Positions 24,763 to 33,426 of a DNA stretch of 50,674 nucleotides are shown here, piece after piece. The stretch's first letter is position 1. Every line of letters begins with the position of its first letter. A program made the translations under genes and the position numbers. This DNA is from Betaproteobacteria bacterium (GTDB lineage Bacteria > Pseudomonadota > Gammaproteobacteria > Burkholderiales > SG8-39). The notes below the pieces were generated by a model. It did no database searches, was not told where the DNA came from, and was given only the letters and a program-made list of their open reading frames with translations. The stretch lies in the NCBI GenBank assembly GCA_947482825.1, contig CANKMT010000035.1:1-50674 (forward strand). The letters are read 5' to 3'.

Positions 24763-25491
24763 TCAGGCGGCGACGGTGACACCTCGGATGCCGTTGCGCT
24801 CGATTGCTGCGGCGACCAATCCAGAGGATTTCGCCTCCCGAACGAACACGGCCAAGTAGGCTGCGGCGTCCGGGCGACCCTTGGGCGTGCCCATGGCCTG
24901 CTGGATCGCCGTGAAGCGTCCGTCCAGCACGCGAGATCCGGGCATCTTCGCGGCGTCGGTCACGAGGCGCGGCCGCAAGCCGGCGAGGGCGTCGAACTTG
25001 CCGCCGAGGAACTGCTGCCAGGAGGCCTCGATGCCGTCGACTCGCACCAGTTCGGCATTCTTGAGCGTACGCGTGAGGTAGAGGTCGTACGCGCTGCGCC
25101 CGGAGACCGAAATCTTCACGCCGGCGCGGTCCAATTCCTCCACGGACTTGATCGGCGAACCGGGGGGGACGAGATAGGTGGCTTCGATCTCGAGATAGGC
25201 ATCCGTAAAGTCGATTTCGCTGGCTCTCGCGGGCTCCGCGCCCAGGAACGCGACGTCCCAGGCGCCCGAGGCGGCGGCATCCGCGACCTTTCCGGGTGAT
25301 TCGTAGCCAATGAACTCGACCTCCGCGCCCAAGCGGCGGCCGAGCTCGCGCGCGAGGTCGGGGACGATGCCGCAGCGTGTGCCGTCGGGCGCGTCCTTGC
25401 TGACAAGCAGGAAATTCGAAAGGTTCAACGCCGCGCGAAGCTTGCCCGTGGGCGTGAACTGGGTGCGTGCGGTGGGAGAGAGTTCAGTCAT
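24763..25491 (-). CDS. Periplasmic-binding-protein-like (SBP family 3) protein without a signal peptide
   Basis: A 242-aa protein with the family 3 solute-binding fold used by amino-acid ABC transporters: LRAALNLSNFLLVSKD, GIVPDLARELGRRLGAEVEF, WDVAFLGAEPARASEIDFTD, YLVPPGSPIKSVEEL. The N-terminus (MTELSPTARTQFTPTG) is polar, with no signal peptide or lipobox, and no in-frame start further upstream adds one. No ABC permease or ATPase gene is nearby. It may therefore act in the cytoplasm as a ligand-binding or moonlighting protein, or be an orphan that lost its signal. The neighbour upstream in the same direction is a PEP-mutase family enzyme. Confidence 0.8.
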   Translation of the reverse strand: MTELSPTARTQFTPTGKLRAALNLSNFLLVSKDAPDGTRCGIVPDLARELGRRLGAEVEFIGYESPGKVADAAASGAWDVAFLGAEPARASEIDFTDAYLEIEATYLVPPGSPIKSVEELDRAGVKISVSGRSAYDLYLTRTLKNAELVRVDGIEASWQQFLGGKFDALAGLRPRLVTDAAKMPGSRVLDGRFTAIQQAMGTPKGRPDAAAYLAVFVREAKSSGLVAAAIERNGIRGVTVAA

Positions 25492-25552
25492 TTCGCATGT
25501 ATCCGTTGAGGTCGGGGGTGCTGATGGTGTGTTCCAGATAGCCGAAAGTGCC

Positions 25553-26308
25553 TTAGCCCTTGACTTCGGTTGCCGCGGCTACCAGCCCGCTCATTGCAGC
25601 GCGGTAAAGCGAGGTCGCAAGGCTGATGCGCTTGACGCCCGCCGCTTCGAGCTGTGCGACTGTAAATGATTTACCGCGGCTACCAGCCATGAAATTGAAC
25701 GGTCTCGAAAGGCTGGAGCAAACCGTGCGCACTGACTCGAGGTCCGGCAGCCCGGGAGCGAAGAGCACGTCCGCGCCGGCTTTCTCGAAGGCCTGCAGGC
25801 GTCGAATCGTGTCGTCGAGGTCGGGGTTGCCGCGCAGGAAATTTTCAGACCGTGCGGTCAGCATGAAATGGAAAGGCAGGGCCCGTGCAGCCTGGACCGC
25901 CGCCGCGATTCGCTCGGTGGCCTGATCGATGCCATAGAGGGGGTTCGATTTGTCGCCGGTGGCGTCCTCGATCGAGCCGCCGACCAGGCCGGCTGCAGCG
26001 GCGAGGCGGATCGTTTCGGCTGCCGCCTGCGGCGAGTCGCCGAAGCCCTTTTCGAGGTCGGCGGCTACCGGGAGGTCGGTTGCCTCGACGGTCGCCTTCG
26101 CGTGGGCAAGCGCCTCGTCTCGCGTGACCTTGCCGTCGCGCTTGCCGAGGACGCCGGCTGAAGCGCCGCTTGAAGTCGCCAGAGCCTCATACCCCAGCGC
26201 GGCGAGGACACGGGCCGAGCCTGCGTCCCAGGGATTGGCAATCGCGAATACGCCGGGCTTTTCGTGCAAGGCTCTGAAGCGGGCGGCTTTCTCGACTTGG
26301 GTTGTCAT
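25553..26308 (-). CDS. PEP mutase / isocitrate lyase superfamily enzyme
   Basis: A 251-aa cytoplasmic enzyme of the isocitrate lyase/phosphoenolpyruvate mutase superfamily. NPWDAGSAR at residues 25-33, TSSGASAG, the Mg-binding DLEKGFGD at 84-91, SIEDATGD at 112-119 and MLTARSENFL are typical of its large 'oxaloacetate decarboxylase/2-methylisocitrate lyase-like' branch. The lyase Cys loop KKCGH is absent, replaced by a loop around GVLGKRDGKVTRD, so it is neither a true ICL nor PrpB. The reaction remains unknown. The ATG at 26308 has AAAGGAGATGAC just upstream; the frame to 26353 was rejected. It is divergent from sapC. Confidence 0.85.
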   Translation of the reverse strand: MTTQVEKAARFRALHEKPGVFAIANPWDAGSARVLAALGYEALATSSGASAGVLGKRDGKVTRDEALAHAKATVEATDLPVAADLEKGFGDSPQAAAETIRLAAAAGLVGGSIEDATGDKSNPLYGIDQATERIAAAVQAARALPFHFMLTARSENFLRGNPDLDDTIRRLQAFEKAGADVLFAPGLPDLESVRTVCSSLSRPFNFMAGSRGKSFTVAQLEAAGVKRISLATSLYRAAMSGLVAAATEVKG

Positions 26309-26385
26309 GTCATCTCCTTTATGCCTGGCGGCCTGTTCGCCATTTTCACGCAATAATTGGCTTCGACGAAAGGATTGATGATTCC

Positions 26386-27201
26386 ATGGCGACGTTGCTC
26401 TTCTACCAAAATCCGGTGCAACTCAACACCGACAGGCACAGGCTTGCAAAGCTCGGCAACGTAAACGGGGACTTCGGATTTTCGCGAGAGACGAATTCGA
26501 TCCCGCTGGCTGCGGTCGAGTTCTTCGAGGTCGCGCGCGAGTATCCGATCGTATTTTCCGGTCCGGAGAAAGGGCCGCTGCTGCCGATTGCGATGGTGGG
26601 CATCCGCCAAAATGAGAACCTGTACGTCGGTGCGGGGGGGCAATGGGAGGGCCGTTACGTGCCTGCTTTCGTCCGGCGGTACCCATTTGTGCTTGCGGAG
26701 GGGGAGGCCGATGACTTCAGCGTCTTTCTCGATGAATCGTATCCGGGATTTGGCGCTCCGGAGGGCGAGCGGCTGTTCACCGACTCCAGCGAGTACGCGC
26801 CGATCCTGAAGCAAGCCCTCGAATTCCTGCGCACCTACCAGGTGGAAACCAAGCGGACGCGGCTGTTCGTCGAGCGATTGCTGGCGCTCAACCTGTTGGT
26901 CCCGCGCGTGCTCGAGTTCGCCAGGCCCGGGGATCAGCCCCTTGTCCTGAAGGGCTTCAGTGTGGTCGACGAAGCGCGCGTGAATGAGCTGGATGACAGG
27001 GAATTGCTCGAACTGGCGCGCCGTGGGTTTCTGACCTGGGTTCACGCTCATTTGATGTCGCTGTCCAACCTTCCCGTGCTGGGCGACCGGCTCACTGCGC
27101 TCATTGCCGCGGGCGTGAAGGGCGCAGCCGCGAGTTCCGCCGCGGCGGTGCCGGCGGCTCCGGCCGTCGACCGTGCCAAGGTCCCGAAAAAGAAGCGATA
27201 A
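26386..27201 (+). CDS. SapC family protein
   Basis: A 271-aa protein of the SapC family, named after an S-layer secretion gene of Campylobacter, with the actual role unproven in most bacteria. Typical segments are LAAVEFFEVAREYPIVF, PLLPIAMVGIRQNENLYV, WEGRYVPAFVRRYPFVLAEG and ALNLLVPRVLEF. No signal peptide or membrane segment is seen. The C-terminus is Ala/Pro-rich and ends in Lys/Arg (KVPKKKR). The ATG at 26386 follows GAAAGGATTGATGATTCC; the frame open from 26302 is not supported. No S-layer gene is near. Confidence 0.85.
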   Translation: MATLLFYQNPVQLNTDRHRLAKLGNVNGDFGFSRETNSIPLAAVEFFEVAREYPIVFSGPEKGPLLPIAMVGIRQNENLYVGAGGQWEGRYVPAFVRRYPFVLAEGEADDFSVFLDESYPGFGAPEGERLFTDSSEYAPILKQALEFLRTYQVETKRTRLFVERLLALNLLVPRVLEFARPGDQPLVLKGFSVVDEARVNELDDRELLELARRGFLTWVHAHLMSLSNLPVLGDRLTALIAAGVKGAAASSAAAVPAAPAVDRAKVPKKKR

Positions 27202-27230
27202 AGCCGGGATGATTGCGATCTTCCCGGCTT
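27201..27230. terminator. Putative intrinsic terminator after sapC
   Basis: AAGCCGGGA (27201-27209) and TCCCGGCTT (27222-27230) form a 9-bp stem with a 12-nt loop, starting at the sapC stop codon. The A/T ends give short U-runs in both directions, so it could also serve the convergent acyl-CoA synthetase gene. The rest of the gap (27231-27419) is visibly more AT-rich than its surroundings; I see no gene or known RNA in it. Confidence 0.6.
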
Positions 27231-27419
27231 TCGGCGGCCGATGTTTCTGCCGAAATGTACTGACATCGATACAAAATATAACCGGAGAGCCAATATCCAC
27301 GCGGACATTTGTAAACAAAAGTCCGAGAATTACTTTTTCAGCAGAGCGCAGATGCTCTTCGACGGGGACGGTCACTTTCAACTTGTAGTAGCCCGAATCA
27401 TCTCTTTGGCGTCCGTGAT

Positions 27420-29009
27420 TCAGGCGGCGGACATCTTTTGCACGGCGAGGTCGCGCAGCCGGTGTTTCTGGATCTTGGTGGCGTTGGTGCCTTCGGTCAC
27501 CGGGAAGGCGTCGATCGCGAAAAGCCGCACCGGCACCTTGTAGCGGGCAAGCTTTTGGGCCACGTGGCTGATCGCGGCGGTCTCGTCCAGCCGGCCGCCG
27601 GGCTTCAGGGTCACGAAGCCGACCGACCGCAGCGCGCCGCCGTGCGTGACGCCGACGACCTGGCAACCGTCGATCCCTTCGATTTCCTGGACGACGCCTT
27701 CGATCTCGAGCGGGCTCACCAGGAAGCCGCCCAGGCGCAGCGCATCGCCCAAGCGGGCCAGGTAGACGAACCGCCCGTCGGGTTGCGTGTAGCCCAGGTC
27801 CCCGGAGCGGTACCACCCATCCTCGGTGAGGGCCGACGCAGTGGCCTCGGCGTTGCCGAAGTATTCGACCATGCGGCTGCCCGGTGCGAGGAACTCGAGT
27901 TCCCCCGACTCGCCATGCGACTGTACCGCGCCTGTCTCGGGGTCGCGTGCGCGGACCTTGGCCGCAGCGTTCACGGGGCGGCCGCCGGCCAGCTTGCGAT
28001 CCGCGATCGAAGCCCCCTCGGCTTGCCGCGCGAACAGTGCCTGGATTTCGCTGATGCCGTAGAGGCCGACGAGTTTGAGTCCGCGCGCATCGGCACGCTC
28101 GACGATGTCGCCCAGGGCCGGGTTGAAGGCCGCATACCCGACGAATGACACTGTTGGCAGGATCGGCGAGCGCGGTGTCTGCGCGAGCAACTGCGCGATG
28201 GCATCGTCGGTCGCGTTGAAGTGGGTCACGCCATGCTTGTCGATCTGGCGGAGGGCTTCGGTCGCGTCCCACGAAGGGAGCATGACCAGCGGACGCGCGG
28301 CCGCCATCGCGGCCAGCGCATTGCACGCGCCGAAAACTCCGCACAGCGGCGGCGCAAGAAAGCTCGTGCTGTTGTCGTCGAGTCCGAAGCCGCGCACGAC
28401 ATCGAACGCATGGCCGATCAGCGTCTTCTGGTCGTGCAGAACGAACTTCGGAGCCTTGGTGGTGCCTGAAGTGGTGAAGATTGCGCATCCCGCGTCCGCT
28501 TGGGCGGCGGAGACGGCGAGAGGCTCCGACCGGGCAAGTGATGCGTAGGCAATGGTGTGCTTGCCTGTCACCGCTGTCGGCACCGCCTCGCCCTCCTCGG
28601 CATAGACCACCACCGACGAAACCGTCGCAAGGTCACTCTTCGGGCAACTGGCCAGAACGCCGGCGAAGTCAGCTCGCTTGAAGCCCGGCCAGTACACGAG
28701 CACTTTGCAGCCGGAGCGGCCGACGATGTCCGCGAGTTCCTTGCTGCGAAACCGCGTGTTCACGGCCACGGCAATTGCACCGAGTTGCGCGCAAGCGAAG
28801 AACGTTGCCAGCCAAGCCGGCACGTTCGGCAGCCAGAGCGCCACGCGGTCGCCGGCCGACACGCCGAGCGTGGCGAGCCCCGAAGCGACGCGGCGGCTCT
28901 CGTCCAGCAATTGCGCGTAAGTGACCGGCCGGTCGCGTTCGATGAGCGCCGGCGTGGCCGCGTGCGAGCGTGCGGCGAGCAGTTCCGGCAAAGTGCGCGG
29001 CTGGTTCAT
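27420..29009 (-). CDS. Acyl-CoA synthetase (AMP-binding, ANL superfamily)
   Basis: A 529-aa adenylate-forming enzyme that activates a carboxylic acid to its acyl-CoA through an acyl-adenylate. The P-loop FTTSGTTKAPKF lies at residues 178-189, GLYGISE is the aromatic/Glu motif, GWYRSGDLGY the A7-like ATP contact and RLGDALRLGGFLVSP the hinge. The catalytic Lys motif near the end is NATKIQKHRLR. The substrate cannot be predicted; length and text suit medium- or long-chain fatty or aromatic acids. It ends 10 nt before the TonB-dependent receptor gene would be read, in the same direction, so it may be the distal gene of that operon. Confidence 0.88.
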   Translation of the reverse strand: MNQPRTLPELLAARSHAATPALIERDRPVTYAQLLDESRRVASGLATLGVSAGDRVALWLPNVPAWLATFFACAQLGAIAVAVNTRFRSKELADIVGRSGCKVLVYWPGFKRADFAGVLASCPKSDLATVSSVVVYAEEGEAVPTAVTGKHTIAYASLARSEPLAVSAAQADAGCAIFTTSGTTKAPKFVLHDQKTLIGHAFDVVRGFGLDDNSTSFLAPPLCGVFGACNALAAMAAARPLVMLPSWDATEALRQIDKHGVTHFNATDDAIAQLLAQTPRSPILPTVSFVGYAAFNPALGDIVERADARGLKLVGLYGISEIQALFARQAEGASIADRKLAGGRPVNAAAKVRARDPETGAVQSHGESGELEFLAPGSRMVEYFGNAEATASALTEDGWYRSGDLGYTQPDGRFVYLARLGDALRLGGFLVSPLEIEGVVQEIEGIDGCQVVGVTHGGALRSVGFVTLKPGGRLDETAAISHVAQKLARYKVPVRLFAIDAFPVTEGTNATKIQKHRLRDLAVQKMSAA

Positions 29010-29019
29010 CCTGCGGGGT

Positions 29020-31158
29020 TCAGAATTCGCGACGGCCGCTCACGATGAACGAGACGCTGCGCGGCAGGGCCGGCTCGAAGAACCTGCGATTGCCCTCGGC
29101 TACGATGACCGACCCGATGTAATTCTTGTTGGCGAGGTTGTCGATGCGCAAGTGCTCGGTGACCTGCCACTTGCTCCCGCGCTGCTCGAAACCGAAACGC
29201 AGATTGGTCACGACGTAGCCTTCCGCAGCATCGCTGTTGGCGTCATCGACGAACACTTTTGCGTTGCGGCGTGCCTCGAACGCGGTAGAAAACCCAACAG
29301 CCGGATAGCGCCAACGCAACTCCCCGTACAACGTGGATCCCGGCACGCCGGGAAGCTTGTTGCCGGCCGCCACCGTGCCGCCACTGGTGAAAGAGTCGAT
29401 GTAGCGCGCGTTGAGCAATGTCCACGCGACGAGCGCATCGAAGTTCGCTGGCAACGTTGCGATCCATGACGCTTCCCAGCCGGTGCGCCGCGTGCGCGAC
29501 GCATTCTTGAACGTGCTGCGCCCGCCCACGTTGGTGTCGATGACGATCTCATCCTCGGTTTCGGTATCGAAATAGGCGAGTGCCACGCGCTGATCCTCGG
29601 CAACGCGTCCCTTGACGCCGACCTCCTTGGTGAGCGAGCGCGAGGGCTTGAGCGCGAAGTTCAGGCCGCTGCCGCTGTTTCGGTACGCGAGCTCGACAAA
29701 GGTCGGCGTCTCGAACCCGCGGCCGGCGCTGGCGTACAGGTTTAGTTCGGGCAGTAACCGGTAGGTGAGGCCCGCCACCGGACTGGTGTTGGTGAATTTG
29801 GCTGCGCCGCTGTCATTCGGGTTCCCGGTAGCGACGAAGAAATCCCTTGCGTTGAAGGAGACCCGCGTATTGCGAAGCCCGGCGCTCGCGGCCCATCGGT
29901 CGGCAAACCGCCAATCGGCCTGCGCGAACAGGTTGCGGCCGGTGACGGTGTCGTCTTCGTCGCGCTTTAGCGCGCCCATGGTGCCATTGTTGTTCAGGAA
30001 ACCCTTGCGCCGCTGTTGCATCAGTTCGTGTTCATATCCGGCGGTCACCTTGAAGGGGCGGCCGGCCAGCGCACTCTCATGCAGCCAGACGAGGTTCCAG
30101 CCGCCGAACGAGGTGGCCAGGTCGACCACGCCACCCGCCGAAGTGGCTGCGGCCTGCGCGGCCACCGGTACCGAGAGAAACTGGCGCACGGTCCGATCGC
30201 CGATGAAAGCGCTGGCCTTGAGTGTGTTTTCGCGCGACAACCGTTGCTCGACGGTGAGGCCGCTCTGGGTCTGGCGCACGCTCTTGGAGGTGTTGAACGT
30301 GGTTGCCGAAACGTCGGCCTGGCGACGGTCGGCATTGACCTGCGCGCGTGAAAGGCCGAGCGGGTCCTGGGTTTCCGGCTGGCCGAGCGTGTTCACAACG
30401 AGTGTCACGCGCGTGTCTTCGCTCGCCTGCCAGCGCAGCTTCGCGTTGCCCTGCTGTCGGTTGACTGACGAATGCGCGCGCCACCCGTCGGTGTGGAAGC
30501 GCGACCAGTCGGCGTTGTAGTTGAGCGTACCCTCGGTGCCGCCGAACTTCAGGCCCAGGCGTGTGCTGCCCCACCGGCCGGCCAGCAATTCCGCCGTTGC
30601 GGTGGGCTTGGCGGGGCCGTTGTCGCTGAAGATCTGTACCACTCCGCCTGCGCTGTTGCCGTAAAGGCTCGCGAACGGCCCCCGCATCACTTCGACGCGC
30701 TGCGCGGAAAAAAGGTCGAAGCTGGCCGCCTGCCCTGCGCCGTCGGGCATCGTCGCAGGAATCCCGTCGGCGTAGAGCTTCACGCCGCGGATGCCGAAAG
30801 TCGAACGCGCGCCGAAGCCGCGAATCGAAAGTTGCAGGTCCTGCGCGTAGTTGTTGCGGTTCTGGATCACCAAACCCGGCACGCGGCCGAGGGATTCGGA
30901 CAGGTTGACCTTGGGCTGGCCTTCGCGCAGCGACTCGGAGCCGACTGCATCGATCGACACCGGCACGTCGAAGCTCTTTCTCTCGCTGCGCGTGGCCGAG
31001 ACGACGACGCCGTCTGCGGCTTCCTGGCCGAACGACGGAAGCGACACGATAAGGAGCGTCGCCCAGGCGGCGATCGCGGGCGGGACGGCCCGCCAAGGGG
31101 CGCCTTTGCTCTCAGCGCAGCTGCGATAGGAAGTGCGCAAGGGCCTTGAGGTCTTCAT
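29020..31158 (-). CDS. TonB-dependent outer-membrane receptor, YncD/PqqU-like
   Basis: A 712-aa TonB-dependent receptor: signal region, plug domain (NNYAQDLQLSIRGFG, YADGIPATMPDG, VEVMRGPFASLYGNSAGGVV), beta-barrel and C-terminal aromatic residue (SGRREF). It shares long near-identical stretches, as I recall, with E. coli YncD, reported to be the TonB-dependent importer PqqU for pyrroloquinoline quinone: NLSESLG.VPGL, DDEIV/EDEIVID, GRGFETPT and YIGSVIVAEGN...FFEP. The TonB box is probably DGVVVSA after the signal peptide. The start is uncertain: ATG 31158 overlaps the cytochrome gene by 47 nt; 31182 is also possible. The operon with a PQQ-type dehydrogenase supports PQQ as ligand. Confidence 0.9.
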   Translation of the reverse strand: MKTSRPLRTSYRSCAESKGAPWRAVPPAIAAWATLLIVSLPSFGQEAADGVVVSATRSERKSFDVPVSIDAVGSESLREGQPKVNLSESLGRVPGLVIQNRNNYAQDLQLSIRGFGARSTFGIRGVKLYADGIPATMPDGAGQAASFDLFSAQRVEVMRGPFASLYGNSAGGVVQIFSDNGPAKPTATAELLAGRWGSTRLGLKFGGTEGTLNYNADWSRFHTDGWRAHSSVNRQQGNAKLRWQASEDTRVTLVVNTLGQPETQDPLGLSRAQVNADRRQADVSATTFNTSKSVRQTQSGLTVEQRLSRENTLKASAFIGDRTVRQFLSVPVAAQAAATSAGGVVDLATSFGGWNLVWLHESALAGRPFKVTAGYEHELMQQRRKGFLNNNGTMGALKRDEDDTVTGRNLFAQADWRFADRWAASAGLRNTRVSFNARDFFVATGNPNDSGAAKFTNTSPVAGLTYRLLPELNLYASAGRGFETPTFVELAYRNSGSGLNFALKPSRSLTKEVGVKGRVAEDQRVALAYFDTETEDEIVIDTNVGGRSTFKNASRTRRTGWEASWIATLPANFDALVAWTLLNARYIDSFTSGGTVAAGNKLPGVPGSTLYGELRWRYPAVGFSTAFEARRNAKVFVDDANSDAAEGYVVTNLRFGFEQRGSKWQVTEHLRIDNLANKNYIGSVIVAEGNRRFFEPALPRSVSFIVSGRREF

Positions 31159-31708
31159 TCGAGACACCATGCAGTGTGGCATTCATGATCGTGTCGGTGC
31201 CGGGGGGCGGCTTGTCGCGCATGACGGTCATGCGGGCCTCCAGAAACTCCTCGCGCTGCTCCGCCAGGCGCGGCATCTGTTCCCGGCCGCGGAAAGTCTT
31301 GTCATGGCAGGAGGCGCATCGAAGCTTGCCGGCGAGGTCCCTTCCGCGTTTCTGCAATGCCTTGTCCGCTGTCGGTGCGGGCGGGCGCACGGGAAGCGCG
31401 GCGAAGTGTTTCGCGATCGCGACGATCTGCACATCCTTCTTGCCTTTCATGAGTCCCTGCATTACGGGGTTACCGCGCAGGCCTTCGCGCGTGAGGACGA
31501 GCGTGTTTTCAAGGTAAACACGGGGCTGGCCCGCGAGCGACGGGACATTGGGCGTGACGGAATTGCCGTCAGGTCCGTGGCAGGTCACGCAGGCCTGAGC
31601 CTCCGGCGGCGCGGTGGCGGTCTGTGCGGCGGCGACGAAGGAAAGGCAGGGCGCAAAAAAGGCGATGAGCATCGCTGCCCACCGCCCTTTGCCTGGCAAT
31701 GCAGCCAC
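31112..31708 (-). CDS. Periplasmic dihaem cytochrome c (c4-like)
   Basis: A 198-aa exported cytochrome with two haem-binding motifs, CVTCH at residues 40-44 and CASCH at 131-135, each in a small c-type domain; Met residues in PVMQGLMKG and GREQMPRL are candidate axial ligands. The N-terminal AAMLIAFFAPCLSFVAAA is a signal peptide. The GTG start shares one base with the stop of the dehydrogenase gene (TAGTG), strong evidence for coupled translation. It is the likely electron acceptor of that dehydrogenase, handing electrons to the respiratory chain. Two-domain cytochromes of this type also occur as oxidase donors. Confidence 0.9.
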   Translation of the reverse strand: MAALPGKGRWAAMLIAFFAPCLSFVAAAQTATAPPEAQACVTCHGPDGNSVTPNVPSLAGQPRVYLENTLVLTREGLRGNPVMQGLMKGKKDVQIVAIAKHFAALPVRPPAPTADKALQKRGRDLAGKLRCASCHDKTFRGREQMPRLAEQREEFLEARMTVMRDKPPPGTDTIMNATLHGVSNEDLKALAHFLSQLR

Positions 31709-32940
31709 TACTTCTTGGCCGGGGCGCCCGAATAGCTGATTCGGTAGATCGCGCCCAGTTGCTCGTCGGACACCAGCAGTGCGCCGTCGGGCATCTGCAT
31801 GAGGTACGCCGGGCGGCCGAGGAACTTGTTTTCCTTGGCGTCCAGAAAGCCGGTGAGGAAGGGCGTCATCTTCACGCTCTTGCCATCGGCGCTCGGCACG
31901 GCATGGAGCACGTCATAGCCTAACTTCTGGGTGCGGTTCCACGAACCCTTGCGCGCAATGAACATGGTGTTCTTGTACGCGGCGGGGAACATGTCGCCGG
32001 TGTAGAACTTCACGCCCATGACCGCGGTATGCGGCCCCATCAGCGCGACCGGCTTGGTCACATCCTTGCAGGCCGTGGCCTTCTTGTCGGCCTTCGTCAC
32101 GTCGGGGTCCACGACCCCGGCGGCGTGGCAGTACGGATAGCCGAAGTTGAGTCCCGTCTTGGTGATCCGGTTCAACTCATCCTCCGGGCCATCGTCGCCA
32201 AGCCAGTCGCGGCCGTGGTCGGTGAACCAAAGCTCTCCAGTCTTGGGATGCCAGTCGAAGCCCTGCGTGTTGCGCACGCCCTTGGCGATCACCTCCATGC
32301 CCGAGCCATCCGGGTTGTAACGCCGGATTTGAGCGTACTGCTCAGAGGGCTCGCAAATGTTGCAGGGCGCGCCGAAAGGGACGTAGAGCTTCTTGTCAGG
32401 GCCGAATGCCAGGTACTTCCAGTTATGGTGCTGCTCGGGCGGCAGGTTGAATTTGGCTGTGATGTCCTCAGGCATCGCATCCGGCTTGTTCTCGACGTCG
32501 TCGTAGCGCAGGACCTTGTCGATCGCCATCACGTAAAGGGTGCTGCCCATGATGGCCACGCCTGAGGGCTGAGTAAGTTTGTCGACGAGGACGCGATTGG
32601 TGCGCTTGTCGCCGGCGTCGGTGACTTCATACACCCGGCCGATGCCGCGGGTACCGATATAGATCTTGCCCTTGTCGCCGCGGACCATGGCGCGCGCGCC
32701 CGGCATGCCGCTTGCCCAGACTTCGATCTTGAAGCCTTTGGGCACCTTGAACTTGTCTATCGGGATTTCACTGGCCGGCGTCTCGGTGTTCTTGGCCGCG
32801 TTCGGCGCAAGCGGCGAGTCCTTGAACTTGTCACCCATGCCCTGCTTCCATGCAGGCGGCGCTGCCGGCGCCTGGGCGAGCACTGCTGACGAAAAAGCAA
32901 GCGCGCATGCTGCGGCCGAGGCCGCAATCTTGATGTTCAT
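31708..32940 (-). CDS. Sorbosone/soluble glucose dehydrogenase-family protein, probably PQQ-dependent
   Basis: A 410-aa periplasmic beta-propeller protein with signal peptide MNIKIAASAAACALAFSSAVLA. Family signatures include TRGIGRVYEVTD, LPPEQHHNWKYLAFGPDKKL with His171/His172 at the place of the catalytic His, YVPFGAPCNICE, and RNTQGFDWHPKTGELWFTDH followed by GRDWLGDDGPEDELNRI. Relatives oxidise sugars or aldehydes (L-sorbosone, aldoses) with PQQ, but many members are untested. Four Cys in CNIC and YCHAAG...TACKD could form disulfides. A good ribosome-binding site (AAGGAAAAGACA) precedes the ATG. It is the first gene of the operon with the cytochrome c and PqqU-like receptor. Confidence 0.88.
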   Translation of the reverse strand: MNIKIAASAAACALAFSSAVLAQAPAAPPAWKQGMGDKFKDSPLAPNAAKNTETPASEIPIDKFKVPKGFKIEVWASGMPGARAMVRGDKGKIYIGTRGIGRVYEVTDAGDKRTNRVLVDKLTQPSGVAIMGSTLYVMAIDKVLRYDDVENKPDAMPEDITAKFNLPPEQHHNWKYLAFGPDKKLYVPFGAPCNICEPSEQYAQIRRYNPDGSGMEVIAKGVRNTQGFDWHPKTGELWFTDHGRDWLGDDGPEDELNRITKTGLNFGYPYCHAAGVVDPDVTKADKKATACKDVTKPVALMGPHTAVMGVKFYTGDMFPAAYKNTMFIARKGSWNRTQKLGYDVLHAVPSADGKSVKMTPFLTGFLDAKENKFLGRPAYLMQMPDGALLVSDEQLGAIYRISYSGAPAKK

Positions 32941-32979
32941 TGTCTTTTCCTTTTTTGTGGTGATGCGACTGACCGCGCT

Positions 32980-33008
32980 ATTATATTCTTTCGTGCATGG
33001 CGTGTAAT
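32980..33008 (-). promoter_or_regulatory. Putative promoter of the dehydrogenase-cytochrome-receptor operon
   Basis: On the minus strand a perfect TATAAT (32985-32980) lies 17 bp from ATTACA (33008-33003), four of six bases of the -35 consensus. The start would be near 32973, leaving a leader of about 33 nt with AAGGAAAAG before the ATG at 32940. The same AT-rich patch could serve the HU gene in the other direction. Confidence 0.55.
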
Positions 33009-33101
33009 CGCGCGACGCAGCGTGAACGGTTCATTGTGCGCGCCAATCGATGCCGATATGATTCGCGTCCGGATTCGAGATGCACCACGGCGGGAGGGCC
33101 G

Positions 33102-33410
33102 ATGGCAAATGTAAGCAAAGCGGACCTGACCGATGCGGTGGCCAAGGCTGCGGCAATCAGCAAGACTGCCGCCGCGGAAGCGGTGAACGCGCTGTTCGAT
33201 ACGGTGGTCGCAGGCGTGGCCAAGGGCAATCGGGTGACCGTGGTGGGATTCGGCACGTTTCTGGCGCGCAAGCGGCAGGCACGCGCGGGACGCAGTCCGG
33301 CCAACGGCAAGGAAATCAAGATCCCTGCCAAGACCTGCCCGGCGTTTACGCCTGGTCAGGCGTTCAAGGACGCGGTGGGCGGCAGCAAGTCCGGCAACGG
33401 CAAACGTTAG
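33102..33410 (+). CDS. HU-family DNA-binding protein
   Basis: A 102-aa nucleoid protein. The HU/IHF fold is evident: NVSKADLTDAVAKAAAISKT, VVGFGTFLARKRQARAGRSP with the DNA-inserting arm around NGKEIKIPAKTCPAFTPGQA, and a short C-terminal tail GSKSGNGKR. HU bends DNA and compacts the chromosome. The tail is about ten residues longer than the minimal HU, and there is a single Cys in the arm. The ATG at 33102 has GGGAGGG upstream; the longer frame to 32997 is not credible. It is divergent from the dehydrogenase operon. Confidence 0.93.
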   Translation: MANVSKADLTDAVAKAAAISKTAAAEAVNALFDTVVAGVAKGNRVTVVGFGTFLARKRQARAGRSPANGKEIKIPAKTCPAFTPGQAFKDAVGGSKSGNGKR

Positions 33411-33426
33411 GCAGACGTTAGCAATT

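Noticed and set aside
26305..28488. A 727-codon minus-strand frame spanning sapC, the gap and the acyl-CoA synthetase
   Set aside because: It is a shadow of both real genes. The part across the gap (GYYKLKVTVPVEEHLRSAEK) looks somewhat protein-like but has no start, no ribosome-binding site and no family match.
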